NCBI RefSeq assembly: GCF_040954835.1
Contig: NC_090711.1
Span: 8,563,501-8,627,500 of the forward strand
Direction: 5' to 3'
Length of the DNA: 64,000 bases
Source: Lepisosteus oculatus
Taxonomy: Eukaryota; Chordata; Actinopteri; Semionotiformes; Lepisosteidae
This document shows, piece after piece, positions 1-10,291 of this stretch. Positions within the stretch are counted from its first letter, which is position 1. Every line of letters starts with the position of its first letter. Under the pieces are notes generated by a model, which was not told the DNA's origin, made no database searches, and was given only the letters and a program-made list of their open reading frames with translations. Made by a program: the position numbers and the translations under genes.

Positions 1-1656
1 TCTAAGAATGGATCAATTACAGTAGATTTGATAGGTAAAAGTGATGGATTGTCTTCCTATTGCCTGCTGACATATAATTAACTGTGAGTTGTTAAGATCA
101 GGATTTTGAAGATTGCTTAATGACAAGCTTGATTTTCTCACCTAACCTAAATGGTATCAGTCAAAACTGAGAAAAAGCTTGATGCTTACAGAAATATACT
201 GTAACTCCTGTGTTTAAGATGTGTAAGACTTACATACTATAGCACTGCATATATAAATAAAACAAGCAGGGACAGTACAGCATCAGCTCTGTAAAATAAT
301 GCTGTCAGCAGCCAGATTAGTGGTGAATGAGGGCTGTAGGGGTTATCTTTTGTTACTGTTTTGTTCATTTCTGAAAAATAAAAGCGGCATGCTTTTAAAA
401 CACTCCCCCCCGCAGAGGCAGATGTTTACTTTGCATTCCTGCTGACTGGGCTCTCAGATAGTTAATGAGGGAGCTGGTCAGATGAGCTGCAGAGTAGCCT
501 ACCTTGTGTGTCGGGTCAGATGATACAATTATGATAAAAACAAAAGGGAATCCCGCAGCCCTTCCTGAGCATAAAAGCACAAGTGTGCTAGCAAGTGGAT
601 CTTCAAAAGCCTTTCCTTTGGTTCTCGCAAGAATTGCTTTGCAGTGGTGATTTAGGAAGGAGGTGCTGCTCTGAACACTGAGGTTAGCTTTTAACTGAAT
701 GGAAGAATACCGGGGGAATTCTGTACTGCATTATCAGTGCTGTCAGGGCGCATGAGGTATTGTGGGATCTGATCTTAGCAATCACCTATGGGTACAGCAG
801 TTTTTTCATTTATTTTGTCTTTGCTACTGACTAATAACTGAATTATTTTTACTGTCTTTCATTCTTGTAAAGCTCTCTTTGGCAGGGTGAAGAAAAAATG
901 GCTGATTGTATTACATTTCAGCGAAAGATATTTTACGATGGAAAGTGCCTTGACTTCCCATTGATTTCTCAGCCTCGCTCGTAAACGTGCTGCACTGTAT
1001 TATTTTCTTTAGAAGAACAGGCTTTCTTCGTATGTGTGAGCTTTTATTCCTACATCATGCTAAACTGCTGCTTCATGGTAGGCCTGTGCATTATAGTATT
1101 TATAGTACAGTAAATAGTATAAATATGCATCACTGCATAAATGCCAGCATGTGTCTTGCAGACTGTATGCAGTGTCTTTGTGTACTAAACTTTAAAAGGA
1201 AATACGGTACATCACTGTGTCATCTTCTTTTGTTTTAGCCATCTATTCTGTTTTTTCGTTGTTTCTTTGCTTTCTTAGCAATCCAAAATAATGGCACAAG
1301 GCCATTATTGTCTTGTACAAAATTCTCAGGACTGAGCTTTTCTTCGTAACATTTAAGAGTTCAAATCACCTAGAGATGACAAAATGGACCTTGTGGAATA
1401 TTTATCTATGGTTTTATAAAAGTATGTCAGTCCGTTATCAGTAACTGCTTTATCCTTAGAGAGTCATGGTGAGTTTTTAAAAGTCAGTTTCTTACTGAAA
1501 TATCAAAGATATTGGAAAGAAGTGTTTATAATGCACTGGGTGACACTGTTAATTACACTGGTACAGTTAACCAGCATTGCTTGCAGTGACTGTTCTGGAA
1601 GAGTGGGGCTCCTCACTAACGTGAGTGTTTTGCCTGTGGCTGTATTTCTTCTGCAG
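1..1656. other. 5' flank of the DUF218 gene, no coding gene recognised
   Basis: I see no recognisable coding exon here. The first convincing exon downstream begins after a pyrimidine-rich AG acceptor at 1655-1656. A 5' untranslated exon and a promoter may therefore lie in this stretch, but I cannot place them. The open frames present are short, start from arbitrary ATGs and show no protein-like pattern. Confidence 0.4.
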
Positions 1657-1673
1657 GTTGTCATGTAAAGGGA

Positions 1674-3997
1674 ATGGACGATGTGTATCAGAAATGGGCG
1701 CGGGTTCTGTGGAACTACCTTCAACTGCGCCAGCCCCTTGTCAAGGTTAGGCACCAGGGTTTGGATTTTTTTTCCCAGCTTGCTGTTTCTCTTTTGCCCG
1801 AAAAACTCAAGAAAAGAGAGGAAAAACAAATGGACACACCCAAAGGGCACCCACATCTTGTCAGAGAGCAGGGCCAGAATAACATTTTGACCTCTTGAAT
1901 GCCGCGGCAGAATCCCACCTTGTCTCCAAATCTCTGCTCTCCCTTTCAGAGCGATGTGATAATCGGCCTGGGCTGTCATGACCTTCGTGTGGCCGAGAGG
2001 TCGGCCTCGCTCTTCCTGGATGGATGGGCCCCCTGGCTGCTCTTCACGGGCTACCTAGGCAAGCAGACCGCAGGTGAATGATAGGGGTTAGACACTCACG
2101 CGGGGATCCATATTGGTAAAGGACTGCAGGAAAAATGGAAGTGGAGACCTGGGTCCTGTGCTCTCTCCTTAACCCTCCTCCCTGCTTGTTCCTAGAATTC
2201 TTCAAACTGGAATGTGGCCTTCCTAGCCCTACAGCTATTCCTTTTAAATCTTAACTTCTTAAGTGGCTGCGTTTGCATAGGTGTTTGGCAACGTCCGGAA
2301 GCTGAGATTTTCATGGATGTGGCCCTGAAAATGGGAGTGCCCAGGGAGAGGATCTTGCTGGAGACGAAGGCCACTAACACTGGAGAGAACATCCGGTTTT
2401 CTTTCCAAGTGCTGCTGGAGCACAATATTCCTGGTGCGTCCTTGGGTGTATTGTTTTTTTGGGGCAATACGTTTACCGTACCATTATTTTTTTTTCCCCC
2501 AAACCAATTGTCAAGCTTTTCTCTGCCCTGGTTTCAGGCATTAGGGCTAGAACCACAGCCCGTTTAGAACCATGTGCAGTGTAATGTCACAAACAATCCA
2601 CAAGAGGAAGCCATAGACCGTGAAATATTTACTAACAGGCCGAGCGCCTTTCGCCTGCAGAATTATTTACACTAGCAATTGCAAAGGAAAAGGATTAAGG
2701 CTGATTTTTCAGACATGTTCATCCGGCTGATTTAGTTAATTTCATATAAATGGGTAGAGCACAAACAGCACTGACTGAAATCTGACAGATGTACTGGTAA
2801 TTTTATAATTAGGGATGGTTCTCCTATTAGGCTTGGGGAGGTGTAATAAATAAACACATGGTGTTTAAAGATAACTGTGACAAAATTCCTTTTTCTCCGG
2901 AAGCTTAAAGTACTGGATCAGCTAGATTCAGAGATACATGCTATAAAAGTAAATTGCAGTAGATACAATAGCATATTCAACCAAAATATTCTGCCTTGGT
3001 GTTATTATTTCTGCAGACTTCCTTCCCTGTAATTTTTAATATTAATATAATATTAGGGAGTGGCACAGTGGTTAGCATTACCGCCTTTCAGTGCCGGGGC
3101 CCTGTGTTCAATTCCTGGTGGAAGTTTGTATTTCTGTGTGTTCATATGGGTTTTCTTCTGGGTGTCCAAATTCCTCTTCCAGTCCAAAGACATAGTGGTA
3201 AGTTACTGTAATTGGCTTCTGGGAAAACTGGCCCTGGTGCGAGTGTGTGTGTGTGTGTCCTGTCATAGACTGGTGTCTCATCCAGGGTGTGTCCTGCCTT
3301 ATGACCGTTGCTGGGATAGGCTCCGGCTCCCCCACGACACTGTGTTGGACACAGCGGTCAGAAAATGAATGGATGGATAATATTAGGGCCTTTGGGTGCG
3401 TTAACGCTTTAGTCTGTGGTGATGTGTTCTCTCCAGTTCAGTTTGTACCGTATGTGCTGCAAATGTCATGACTTCATAGTACACAGCTGTCAGAGGAGCT
3501 CACAGGGAGCTCCATGCGTACTGCATGTGTGCACACTGAGTCTGTGATTTATGTAAGGCGTGTTAGTTGACAGGGTGATCCTGGTGCAGCAGCCCTTCAT
3601 GGAGAGGCGTGTGTTGGCGACGTTCCTTCGGCAGTGGCCAGGAAACCAGCACGTTCACGCCACTGTCACCTCTCCCGACCTGGACCTGTGGGACTACCCA
3701 GACCCCACCGTGGGCAGTGCCAGCAGTCTCATTGGCTACATGTTAGGTAGGGCTAGAGCCGCTAGCAACGCCACCTGCATCTGTTTTCTGAGGTTCTACT
3801 GCTCTTGGTGCCTGTATGGTTTTATCTCCTTGCATAATGATATCAATTGCACTGGTTTTTACTGCATGTTTCTTTCAGGGGCTGTGGAGAGAATTCGAGA
3901 TTATCCACAGAAGGGATTCCAGGCTGAACAAGAAATCTCACCTGAAGCTTTATATGCCTACCAGTGGTTTCTACAAGCTGGCTACACTCCTGAATAA
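1674..3997 (+). CDS. DUF218 (YdcF-like) domain protein, five coding exons
   Basis: Coding exons are 1674-1745, 1950-2073, 2281-2433, 3558-3746 and 3879-3997. All have GT donors and AG acceptors, and the phases agree, giving 218 residues. The start ATG is followed by DDVYQKWARVLWNYLQL, an amphipathic helix typical of the small DUF218 proteins (bacterial SCO4629-like). Family hallmarks in order are SDVIIGLGCHDLRVAERS (nucleotide-fold strand and helix), LLFTGYLG, RPEAEIFMDVALKMGVP, the conserved ETKATNTGEN loop, and VILVQQPFMERRVLATFLR. Length and motif order match a complete single-domain protein. There is no signal peptide or membrane segment, so it is probably soluble and cytosolic. Its biochemical activity is unknown to me. 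The first coding exon follows an acceptor, so an upstream noncoding exon is likely. The fourth exon has two in-frame acceptors 9 nt apart (exon start 3558 or 3567). The stop codon lies inside an AATAAA. Confidence 0.85.
3059..3376 (+). mobile_element. tRNA-derived SINE in intron 3 of the DUF218 gene
   Basis: The head reads as a degenerate tRNA promoter, with an A-box-like GTGGTTAGCATTACCGCC and a B-box-like GTTCAATTCC. It is followed by the common fish SINE body (GTCCAAAGACAT, then TGGGATAGGCTCCGGCTCCCCC) and an ATGG-rich tail. It is flanked by a perfect 12-bp direct repeat, ATAATATTAGGG, at 3047-3058 and 3377-3388, which is read as the target-site duplication. The short open frames crossing it are not genes. 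Confidence 0.88.
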
Positions 3998-3998
3998 A
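3993..3998 (+). promoter_or_regulatory. AATAAA overlapping the DUF218 stop codon
   Basis: AATAAA at 3993-3998 contains the TAA stop (3995-3997). If it were used, cleavage would give an almost absent 3' UTR. AT-rich ATTAAA-like sequences about 150 bp downstream are alternatives. Whether this hexamer is used cannot be told from sequence. Confidence 0.35.
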
Positions 3999-4482
3999 AC
4001 TGCACTGACAAATCAAACGTTTCTTCCTGTGGCTTGTATGATTCCACTACAGAATTTGCAGTAGCCTCTTCTACTACAATTTTGGTTTTAGTCTGTATTT
4101 GAGGTTTTAAAGCAATAATGACTTCATGCAGTGCAGTGCCTATGTTTGAATTAAATTTATGTTAAAATTTAAAATGTCAAATATCAAAATATTTCACAGC
4201 GCACTGTGATAGATTTTAGACTGACAGAGAACTGTCAACATGCAATTACATCGATATGAAATAACACTAATACATTACCAGTTTTTTGAAAGTGTAATGG
4301 TAAATTGCAACTTAATATATTTTTTTCTTATGGGTGCTTTATAACTTGGTTTTATATAATGAAAAGTAATATTTTAAGTAATGCAAAGTATATTCAAAGT
4401 ATTTTTATACTGGTAATTGTTGCATTGTGGTATTGTACTATTTTACCATTTCCACTTCAACTATTTTCTCTTCATAACAAGA

Positions 4483-4515
4483 ACAGACTGTTGAACTTAA
4501 TGTTCAACAGTCTGT
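4483..4515. repeat. Short perfect inverted repeat (14-bp arms, 5-base loop)
   Basis: ACAGACTGTTGAAC at 4483-4496 and its exact reverse complement at 4502-4515 flank TTAAT. It lies about 0.5 kb past the DUF218 stop codon, possibly in the 3' UTR. No function is implied. Confidence 0.7.
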
Positions 4516-5935
4516 AGCCTAGGCAGCTGTTATTTCTGTCAAGCAATCTGTCTTCAATGGGTAGTACACATACAATGTACACTTTTATGTTCTGTTACTG
4601 CATTCTAACGTTGTAATATTGAAAACCCTCAAAGGATGTAGAGCTTTTCTTCTTCCCAAACTCTCAGTTACTTCACTACACATCATTTGTCAAAGTGAAA
4701 TAATTAATCATTGTTTCCAGATTTGAAGCACATGGAGATTTAAAGACTAGTAAAATAGGCACAACTAGCATAAGAGAATAATAAGAGTTTGAAGGCAGGG
4801 GTGTAATTGAGGAGGTGCCATTCAAGTCATTATTGTACACTGTACAGTAACAGCAACACCAAAATAAATAGAACATTTTAATCGTATTAACGTATTAATC
4901 TTTCAACAAAGGTCAGTCAAGATTTTCTGTTTAAATTTGGGATCAATGCCAAATGCCAACCAGCTGTACTATTGAGTCTTAATTGAACACCTGTGCAAAC
5001 TGGGACCACACATATTATACATGTCAATCGTTATTATTCTAACATGACAGTTAATTTACAAGTTAAATATCTGTCACAAGAAGCACTTACAGTATCAGTC
5101 TACCTTCATTCCATTTAATGTTCATCTTAAATCTCGGGTTTCATTTTGAAAGTGTTATTCCTTTAAAAATTTACCTAATGCTTCATATTCAAGGTAAAAA
5201 ATGTAAAGGAAATATTTTCTACACTTGCACCCTGTAGATTTATTTACCTGATATTATGTGTTTAAATACAAATAGGGTACAAATGTTATTGGTCCATGTC
5301 TGAATAATGTTCTAACCTGTTTACAAGAGAAAATTCACCTTTTGTGTTGGTCAGTCTCAAACAGATCAGTAAAACCTGTGCTCTTTGTGACACTGATAAG
5401 GTCCCCGAGCTGAGTAAACATACTACTGGGAGATGAAATAATGATTACAAACTCAATTACAGTGTTTGTGTTCTTAAATACTGTTTTCCATTTATCCTGT
5501 TGAGTAATGTCTAATATTATTGACTTCTAATGCAGTGTGATTCTTACATGATTGATTAGTGTTATTGCATCTGGTTTATCTGCTGTGCTTTTCTTCTTAA
5601 TCCTGTGATTATCTCCATACATAAAAAAAACATAGCCCAGTTTCACTTGTATTTTGATAATAGAAATCTCTGTTTACATTGTTACATTTACATTGTTATT
5701 TTGTATCAAAAAAACATTTCTGAAACCACTGATATTTGTTTGACTGTTTATTCTTAGGATTTAGAAAAAGTTAGAAAAAGAAAATAGTTTTTTTTTTCAT
5801 TTTCCAATGATGACAAAAAAACCCATGAATAAAACAAACCCTAGGAATATTTGCATCTGCATTTAGGCTCCAAAAACTATAAATTAAGTAGTAAGATCCC
5901 CATTTAGTCCAGTATTTTGGACTTGTAAAGCCCCA
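4516..5935. other. Intergenic, nothing recognised
   Basis: AT-rich sequence between the 3' end of the DUF218 gene and the next SINE. I see no coding exon, RNA gene or recognisable repeat on either strand. Confidence 0.5.
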
Positions 5936-5939
5936 GCAC

Positions 5940-6300
5940 TAGAACTAGTGCGTAGTAAAGTGGTGTTGTGGTTAGCAACACTGGAGCACTGGGTTCAAAT
6001 CTGGACCTGGAGGCTCTGAGTATACAGTCTTTATGTTCTCCCCATGTTAGCACTGGTTTCCTGTAGGTGCTCTGACTTCCTCCTACAGTTCCAGACATAC
6101 TGGTAGGTTAATTGGCTTCTGGGAAAATTAGCCCTGGTGTGAGTGCGTACACGTCTGTGTTTGTGTTTGCCCTGCAATTGACTGGCATCATGTCCAAGGT
6201 GTACTCTGCCCATTTCGCCCATTGCTTGCCAGGATAGGCTCTGACTCCCCGACAACTCTGAATTAGAAAAAGTGGTTAGAAAATGGAGGAATGGACAAGA
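5940..6300 (+). mobile_element. tRNA-derived SINE, diverged
   Basis: Same family as the copy at 3059-3376. Shared parts are a TTGTGGTTAGCAACACTGG head, a GGGTTCAAATC B-box-like motif, TTAATTGGCTTCTGGGAAAA, and GATAGGCTCTGACTCCCC, ending in GAAAATGG repeats. Boundaries are approximate because I could not find a clear target duplication. Confidence 0.75.
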
Positions 6301-6725
6301 AATAATGTCACACAATACAATAGATGCTGGTATGAAAAAGACTTATGGGAGTAAGGTATGGAAATAATAGGTTTATGTAAGACCATTTACTCCCATGTTC
6401 ACAACAATGGGAGAATTAGTTGTATATACAACAAAAGATTATTTCTGTCACACTACTGTTTTGCAGTTTTGCAGGGTGTACCCCCACAATTAGATTATTC
6501 AAATCTTTTGATCTGTTTATGTTGTTGTATTGTCCTACAGTAGTTTAAGTTGTATATTATAATGCTGTAGGGTGGGTGTTATTAGTAGAAGGTTAAATTA
6601 GTATAATATATTATAAGTCGGTACTAATAATTAGTCTAATATTATTAGCCAGTCCTGCTGAATACACGACAAGTACAAAAGACAAATTATTAAACCATTA
6701 TTCAGGGTAAAAAGATCAAGGTATG

Positions 6726-7056
6726 TGTCACGCCCTCTGCAGCCAGAGGGCGCTCCTTCTCTGTCCTGTCCATAGATTCCCATTCTGCTGTCCTTCCTGT
6801 CCCTCTCTTTCCCTTGGGCTATATATTTCCAGGTCTTGCACTCTGTCCTCGGTCAGCATTGAGGTTCGGATGTCCTGAGACCCGCCTAGCACCAGGGCGC
6901 CCCACGTCCGCTCCCTGAGGGCATAGGTTTCTATACGGCATTCCTGAACTCTTTGCACTAATGAGCCCGGACCTTTTTCCCGCCTCGCCGCTACGCATAT
7001 GGGTCTTTTTCCGCTCTCCTGCCCCCCACGGTTAGTCCCTTTGGACGTCCATGACA
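6726..7056 (+). mobile_element. Solo LTR (331 bp) with 5-bp target duplication
   Basis: The element begins TGTCACGCCC and ends CATGACA, so it has TGTCA/TGACA termini. It is bounded by perfect GTATG repeats at 6721-6725 and 7057-7061. A TATATAT box (GGGCTATATATTTCC) inside sets the orientation as plus. The same family occurs at 26915-27235 and as the two ends of the element at 34170-35487, all on the opposite strand. Five-base duplications are typical of Ty3/gypsy-like integrases. No internal region remains. Confidence 0.88.
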
Positions 7057-7392
7057 GTATGTCTTCTTTATTTTTTGTGGACTATTTATGCAAACATTTA
7101 TATGGGAAAACAAGACTTTTCCTACACAATACTCCTACACAAGAAAGTTAACACTTTGATACTAAAACCAGACACCCTCTGGACCCTTTACACACATGCA
7201 TTTGAAATACACACTGTACAGTACTAGAGACACAATGTAAAATGTACAATGTAAAAGGAAATAAATATATATTTTTTAAATAACATCTACGTGTTGTTGA
7301 AAGCATTTATGCTATCAGTTCATTTTGGGGAAAACAAATTATGTTTGCTGCAAAATGTCCAGAACCTGGCTTGTCTCAACTGCTTTTTCTAA

Positions 7393-7398
7393 TTTATT
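7393..7398 (-). promoter_or_regulatory. Polyadenylation signal AATAAA for the histamine receptor gene
   Basis: AATAAA on the minus strand, about 58 bp past the stop codon at 7456. It is the nearest canonical hexamer in the right orientation. Confidence 0.5.
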
Positions 7399-7455
7399 AT
7401 TGTGAATGGCCAGTTCTACCATGTATTGTTTTGAAGCGTTAAATCCTTACCAGGG

Positions 7456-9484
7456 CTAAACATTGAACTCCTTTGGACACAGCAGTTTTGTAAAGGCCTT
7501 TCTGAAGGCTTTGTGGCAAAGCGGATACAGGAAAGGATTTATAGCAGAATTGACCCACAGCAACCAGAAGGTAACTTCATAGCAAAACCTGGGGACACAG
7601 TCATCATTAAAAGCTGCTCGAATGATCATCAGCAAAGTATATGGAGCCCAGCAAACCCCAAATGTACAGACAATAATGGCCAGAGATTTGGCAACTTTTT
7701 TATCCTTAAGCAACCTGGATCTCTGGCCATACATCTGTGGCACAGTTTTAATCCAGCTTTCATTGGAAGGTGCTGTCTGAGAGGTCTTGCCATCATCATT
7801 CTTTGTGGTGTCTTGGCCTCGAAGTGCCATGGTACTGGGCTTGACCAGCTCTGTTCTGCCCTCCAGGCCCACAAACATCACTGATTGGAAGAGCTGGTAC
7901 AGGCTGGCTCTTTTAGGTTGCCTACGTACTTCATTCATCTCCTTCACTAACTTTCTGCGAGAGCAGGCACGACGATGGATGTTAAGATAGATGCACAGGT
8001 TGAAGAAAGTAACGCTGATGAAGGGCATAAAGAACTCCACAATGGATGCTGTGATTAGAAAATACCAGTTGAAGTAGAACTCGGGGTAGCACTGCTCTTT
8101 TTCAAGAAGGCTGTAACCAGCAATGTGCTCCCAAGCAATGATGGCAGGACCATATAACAGAAATGCCAGAAGCCAGCCCATTGCCATTTTGGTAATAGCC
8201 TGGGAAGTCTTGCCTTGCTGGGTTCTGTATGTGACCTGTGATAAAATAAAAAGCCCTTTTACTGAAGTTATTTCAGAACATATGCAGTCTCACTTAATCT
8301 GACGTTATTGTCTCATAGCGGTCTTGTTCTCAAAACTGCTTTAATTTTTCTCAAGGAAATGGAAAATATAATCAGTTAAGAACGGATATTTCAGAAGCAT
8401 GCTGCATGCTTTGTTCTTCAATGTGCTTTCTTCTGTTATCTCAAACTTTACTTAACATTGTTCATAGGAATGGAAGAGCCCTCCTTCCAATATCTGATTT
8501 CAGACAGAAAGACATAGTTCGGTCCATTTTTTTGCAGTCAGATGACTTTCTGTGCCACCTAGTGACAGGTTGTGCAATGTAGTTTTTCATTCTTACCAAC
8601 ACGACCACTAGGTCGAACAATCCGTATAGGTATCAATCTGTCTGTTCTTACATTATATCTGCATACCTAAGGTTATTTTCAACTAGGAGCTTTCTTAGGT
8701 AGTGGAAAAATTCCGGTTTTAATCATAAAGGGATTAACCATTTTATTGGATACTTACGGCGTCTGTGACAGATAGAAAGCGGTCATAACTGATGAGCACG
8801 ATGTTGAATACAGAAGACGTGCACATCAGATAATCCATCACCAGCCACAGTTTACAAAGTGTCTTCCCAAACGTCCATCGCCCTGTCAGCATGTAGGGAA
8901 CGTAGAGGGGGATACAGAACACACCTAGTTTAACCAGAAAAGATTCAATTAGAGAACTGTACTCACAAACATATTTCGAAATTCTGAGAAAATACTGTAC
9001 ATCTTCCCTAAAAAATAAATATCGGGTTGCGGGCAGAGATGTAGCAGCAAAGCGACATGAATGCTTTCTCCTGAAACAGCTCATGTTTTAAGACTGACAA
9101 GTTTTGCTATGAGCAAAGTCAGTTACGCACTAAGTGTACATATTGTATGTACGACATTACTAGATAAACGATAACAATAACAACAAATACGTTGCAAACT
9201 GAAGACTTCATTCAATCCTTTTTAGGTAAACATCTCAATATGCATTTGTAGTTTAAAAAACTCTTACCTACTAAAAAATCTGATATTGCAAGATTTAACA
9301 GGAAGAAATTACTCTGTGTTCTGAGATTTCTGACCGCTACAAAAGCAAGTATGACCAGAGCATTTCCCAAAACTATTACGACGACCAGAAGTGCAATAAG
9401 TAAAATAATAAGTACGGTCCATGTTGTAGGATTAGGGCGAGAAAATACGTTGTCAAGTTTTCCCAAATATCCTGTCTGGTTCAT
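7456..9484 (-). CDS. hrh3: Histamine H3-type receptor (class A GPCR), complete
   Basis: Three coding exons, 9484-9268, 8924-8758 and 8235-7456, join in phase to give 387 residues. The N-terminus has an N-glycosylation site (NQT at residue 2). Helix 1 carries GNALVILAF and helix 2 NLAISDFLVG. Helix 3 has the amine-binding Asp in WLVMDYLMCTSS, followed by the DRF variant of the DRY motif in YDRFLSV. Helix 5 NWYFLITASIVEFFMPF keeps the Glu that contacts histamine in H3/H4 receptors. Helix 6 has CWAPYTLL, and helix 7 has WVNSAINPFLYPLCHKAF with the NPxxY position as NPFLY. The wording (GVFCIPLYVPYMLTGRW, KLLCPKEF) is closer to H3 than to H4. The third cytoplasmic loop is shorter than in human H3. 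Expected role: Gi/o-coupled histamine receptor, often presynaptic. An H3/H4-family paralog is the main alternative. Confidence 0.9.
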
Positions 9485-10089
9485 ATTTATATCACGAGAA
9501 ATGCGAATTCCGTCTTCTTCACTGAAAAGACTCCTTCAGGGCATTCAAGTTTCATCGGCACAAAAAATACTGTAGGTTCTTCATTGGCAAACCTGACTAT
9601 TTTGCTAAAAGTGAATGCTAAATAGAGTTCGAATATTTCCTCGATTGATATTATTTCCACCTACACCTGAACTTGGCGTCCATGCAGCGGAGGTTGTTTT
9701 GAACTGCAAGACGCACAACAGTTGTGGAACACGACATTGTCGGTGCGTATTGGTCTAGAATTGAACACTCTTCCTCTCTATGCTTTGCTGTTTACACAAA
9801 ATTCCCTTTATCTACCTATTAGGACGCCTTTGGTTCTTTTTGAAGAAATGACCAAGCAGAAAGTCATGAAATCATGCTCTTGCAAAACGCTTCCTACATT
9901 TGATTTGCTATATTCTAGAGTTGAAAACAATTGTCAAGGTTCCTATCCTATATAAAGAGACACAAGTCTGGTAGCTTGCCCTCATTAATATTATTCATTT
10001 GAAGTGAACGAGAAAAATGTTCACAAGAAATATAAAATGGTTGTTTTCAGATGTTAAGTGAAACCTATATATTCAAATACTAAAGAAGC
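9485..10089. other. 5' flank of the histamine receptor gene
   Basis: No coding exon is seen. The promoter and any 5' untranslated exon of the receptor should lie here or further right, but I can point to no clear core promoter element. Confidence 0.35.
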
Positions 10090-10103
10090 ATATTAACATG
10101 ATG

Positions 10104-10277
10104 CAAAGGAACAAGTAATAGGTTTATTCCATGCTGAAAAAAAGAAGAAAGAGAACACAACGTTTCGGCCGTGGAGCCTTCTTCAGTTGTGTTCTCTTTC
10201 TTCTTTTTTTCAGCATGGAATAAACCTATTACTTGTTCCTTTGCAGCCTACGCATGCTGACGCAGCTACCCACCTGA
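10104..10277. mobile_element. Foldback element with perfect 60-bp inverted arms and 14-bp target duplication
   Basis: The arm at 10102-10161 is the exact reverse complement of 10186-10245; the loop at 10162-10185 is GC-rich. The arms include TTTATTCCATGCTGAA and a pyrimidine or purine run. The right arm continues into GCCTACGCATGCTGACGC and ends near CACCTGA. The direct repeat ATATTAACATGATG at 10090-10103 and 10278-10291 brackets the whole unit. Two diverged copies of the same family, also foldback, lie at 42780-42915 and 49845-49995. Confidence 0.88.
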
Positions 10278-10291
10278 ATATTAACATGATG

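Noticed and set aside
7513-7990. Plus-strand open frames antisense to the histamine receptor
   Set aside because: They are shadows of the real minus-strand exon, which carries unmistakable receptor motifs.
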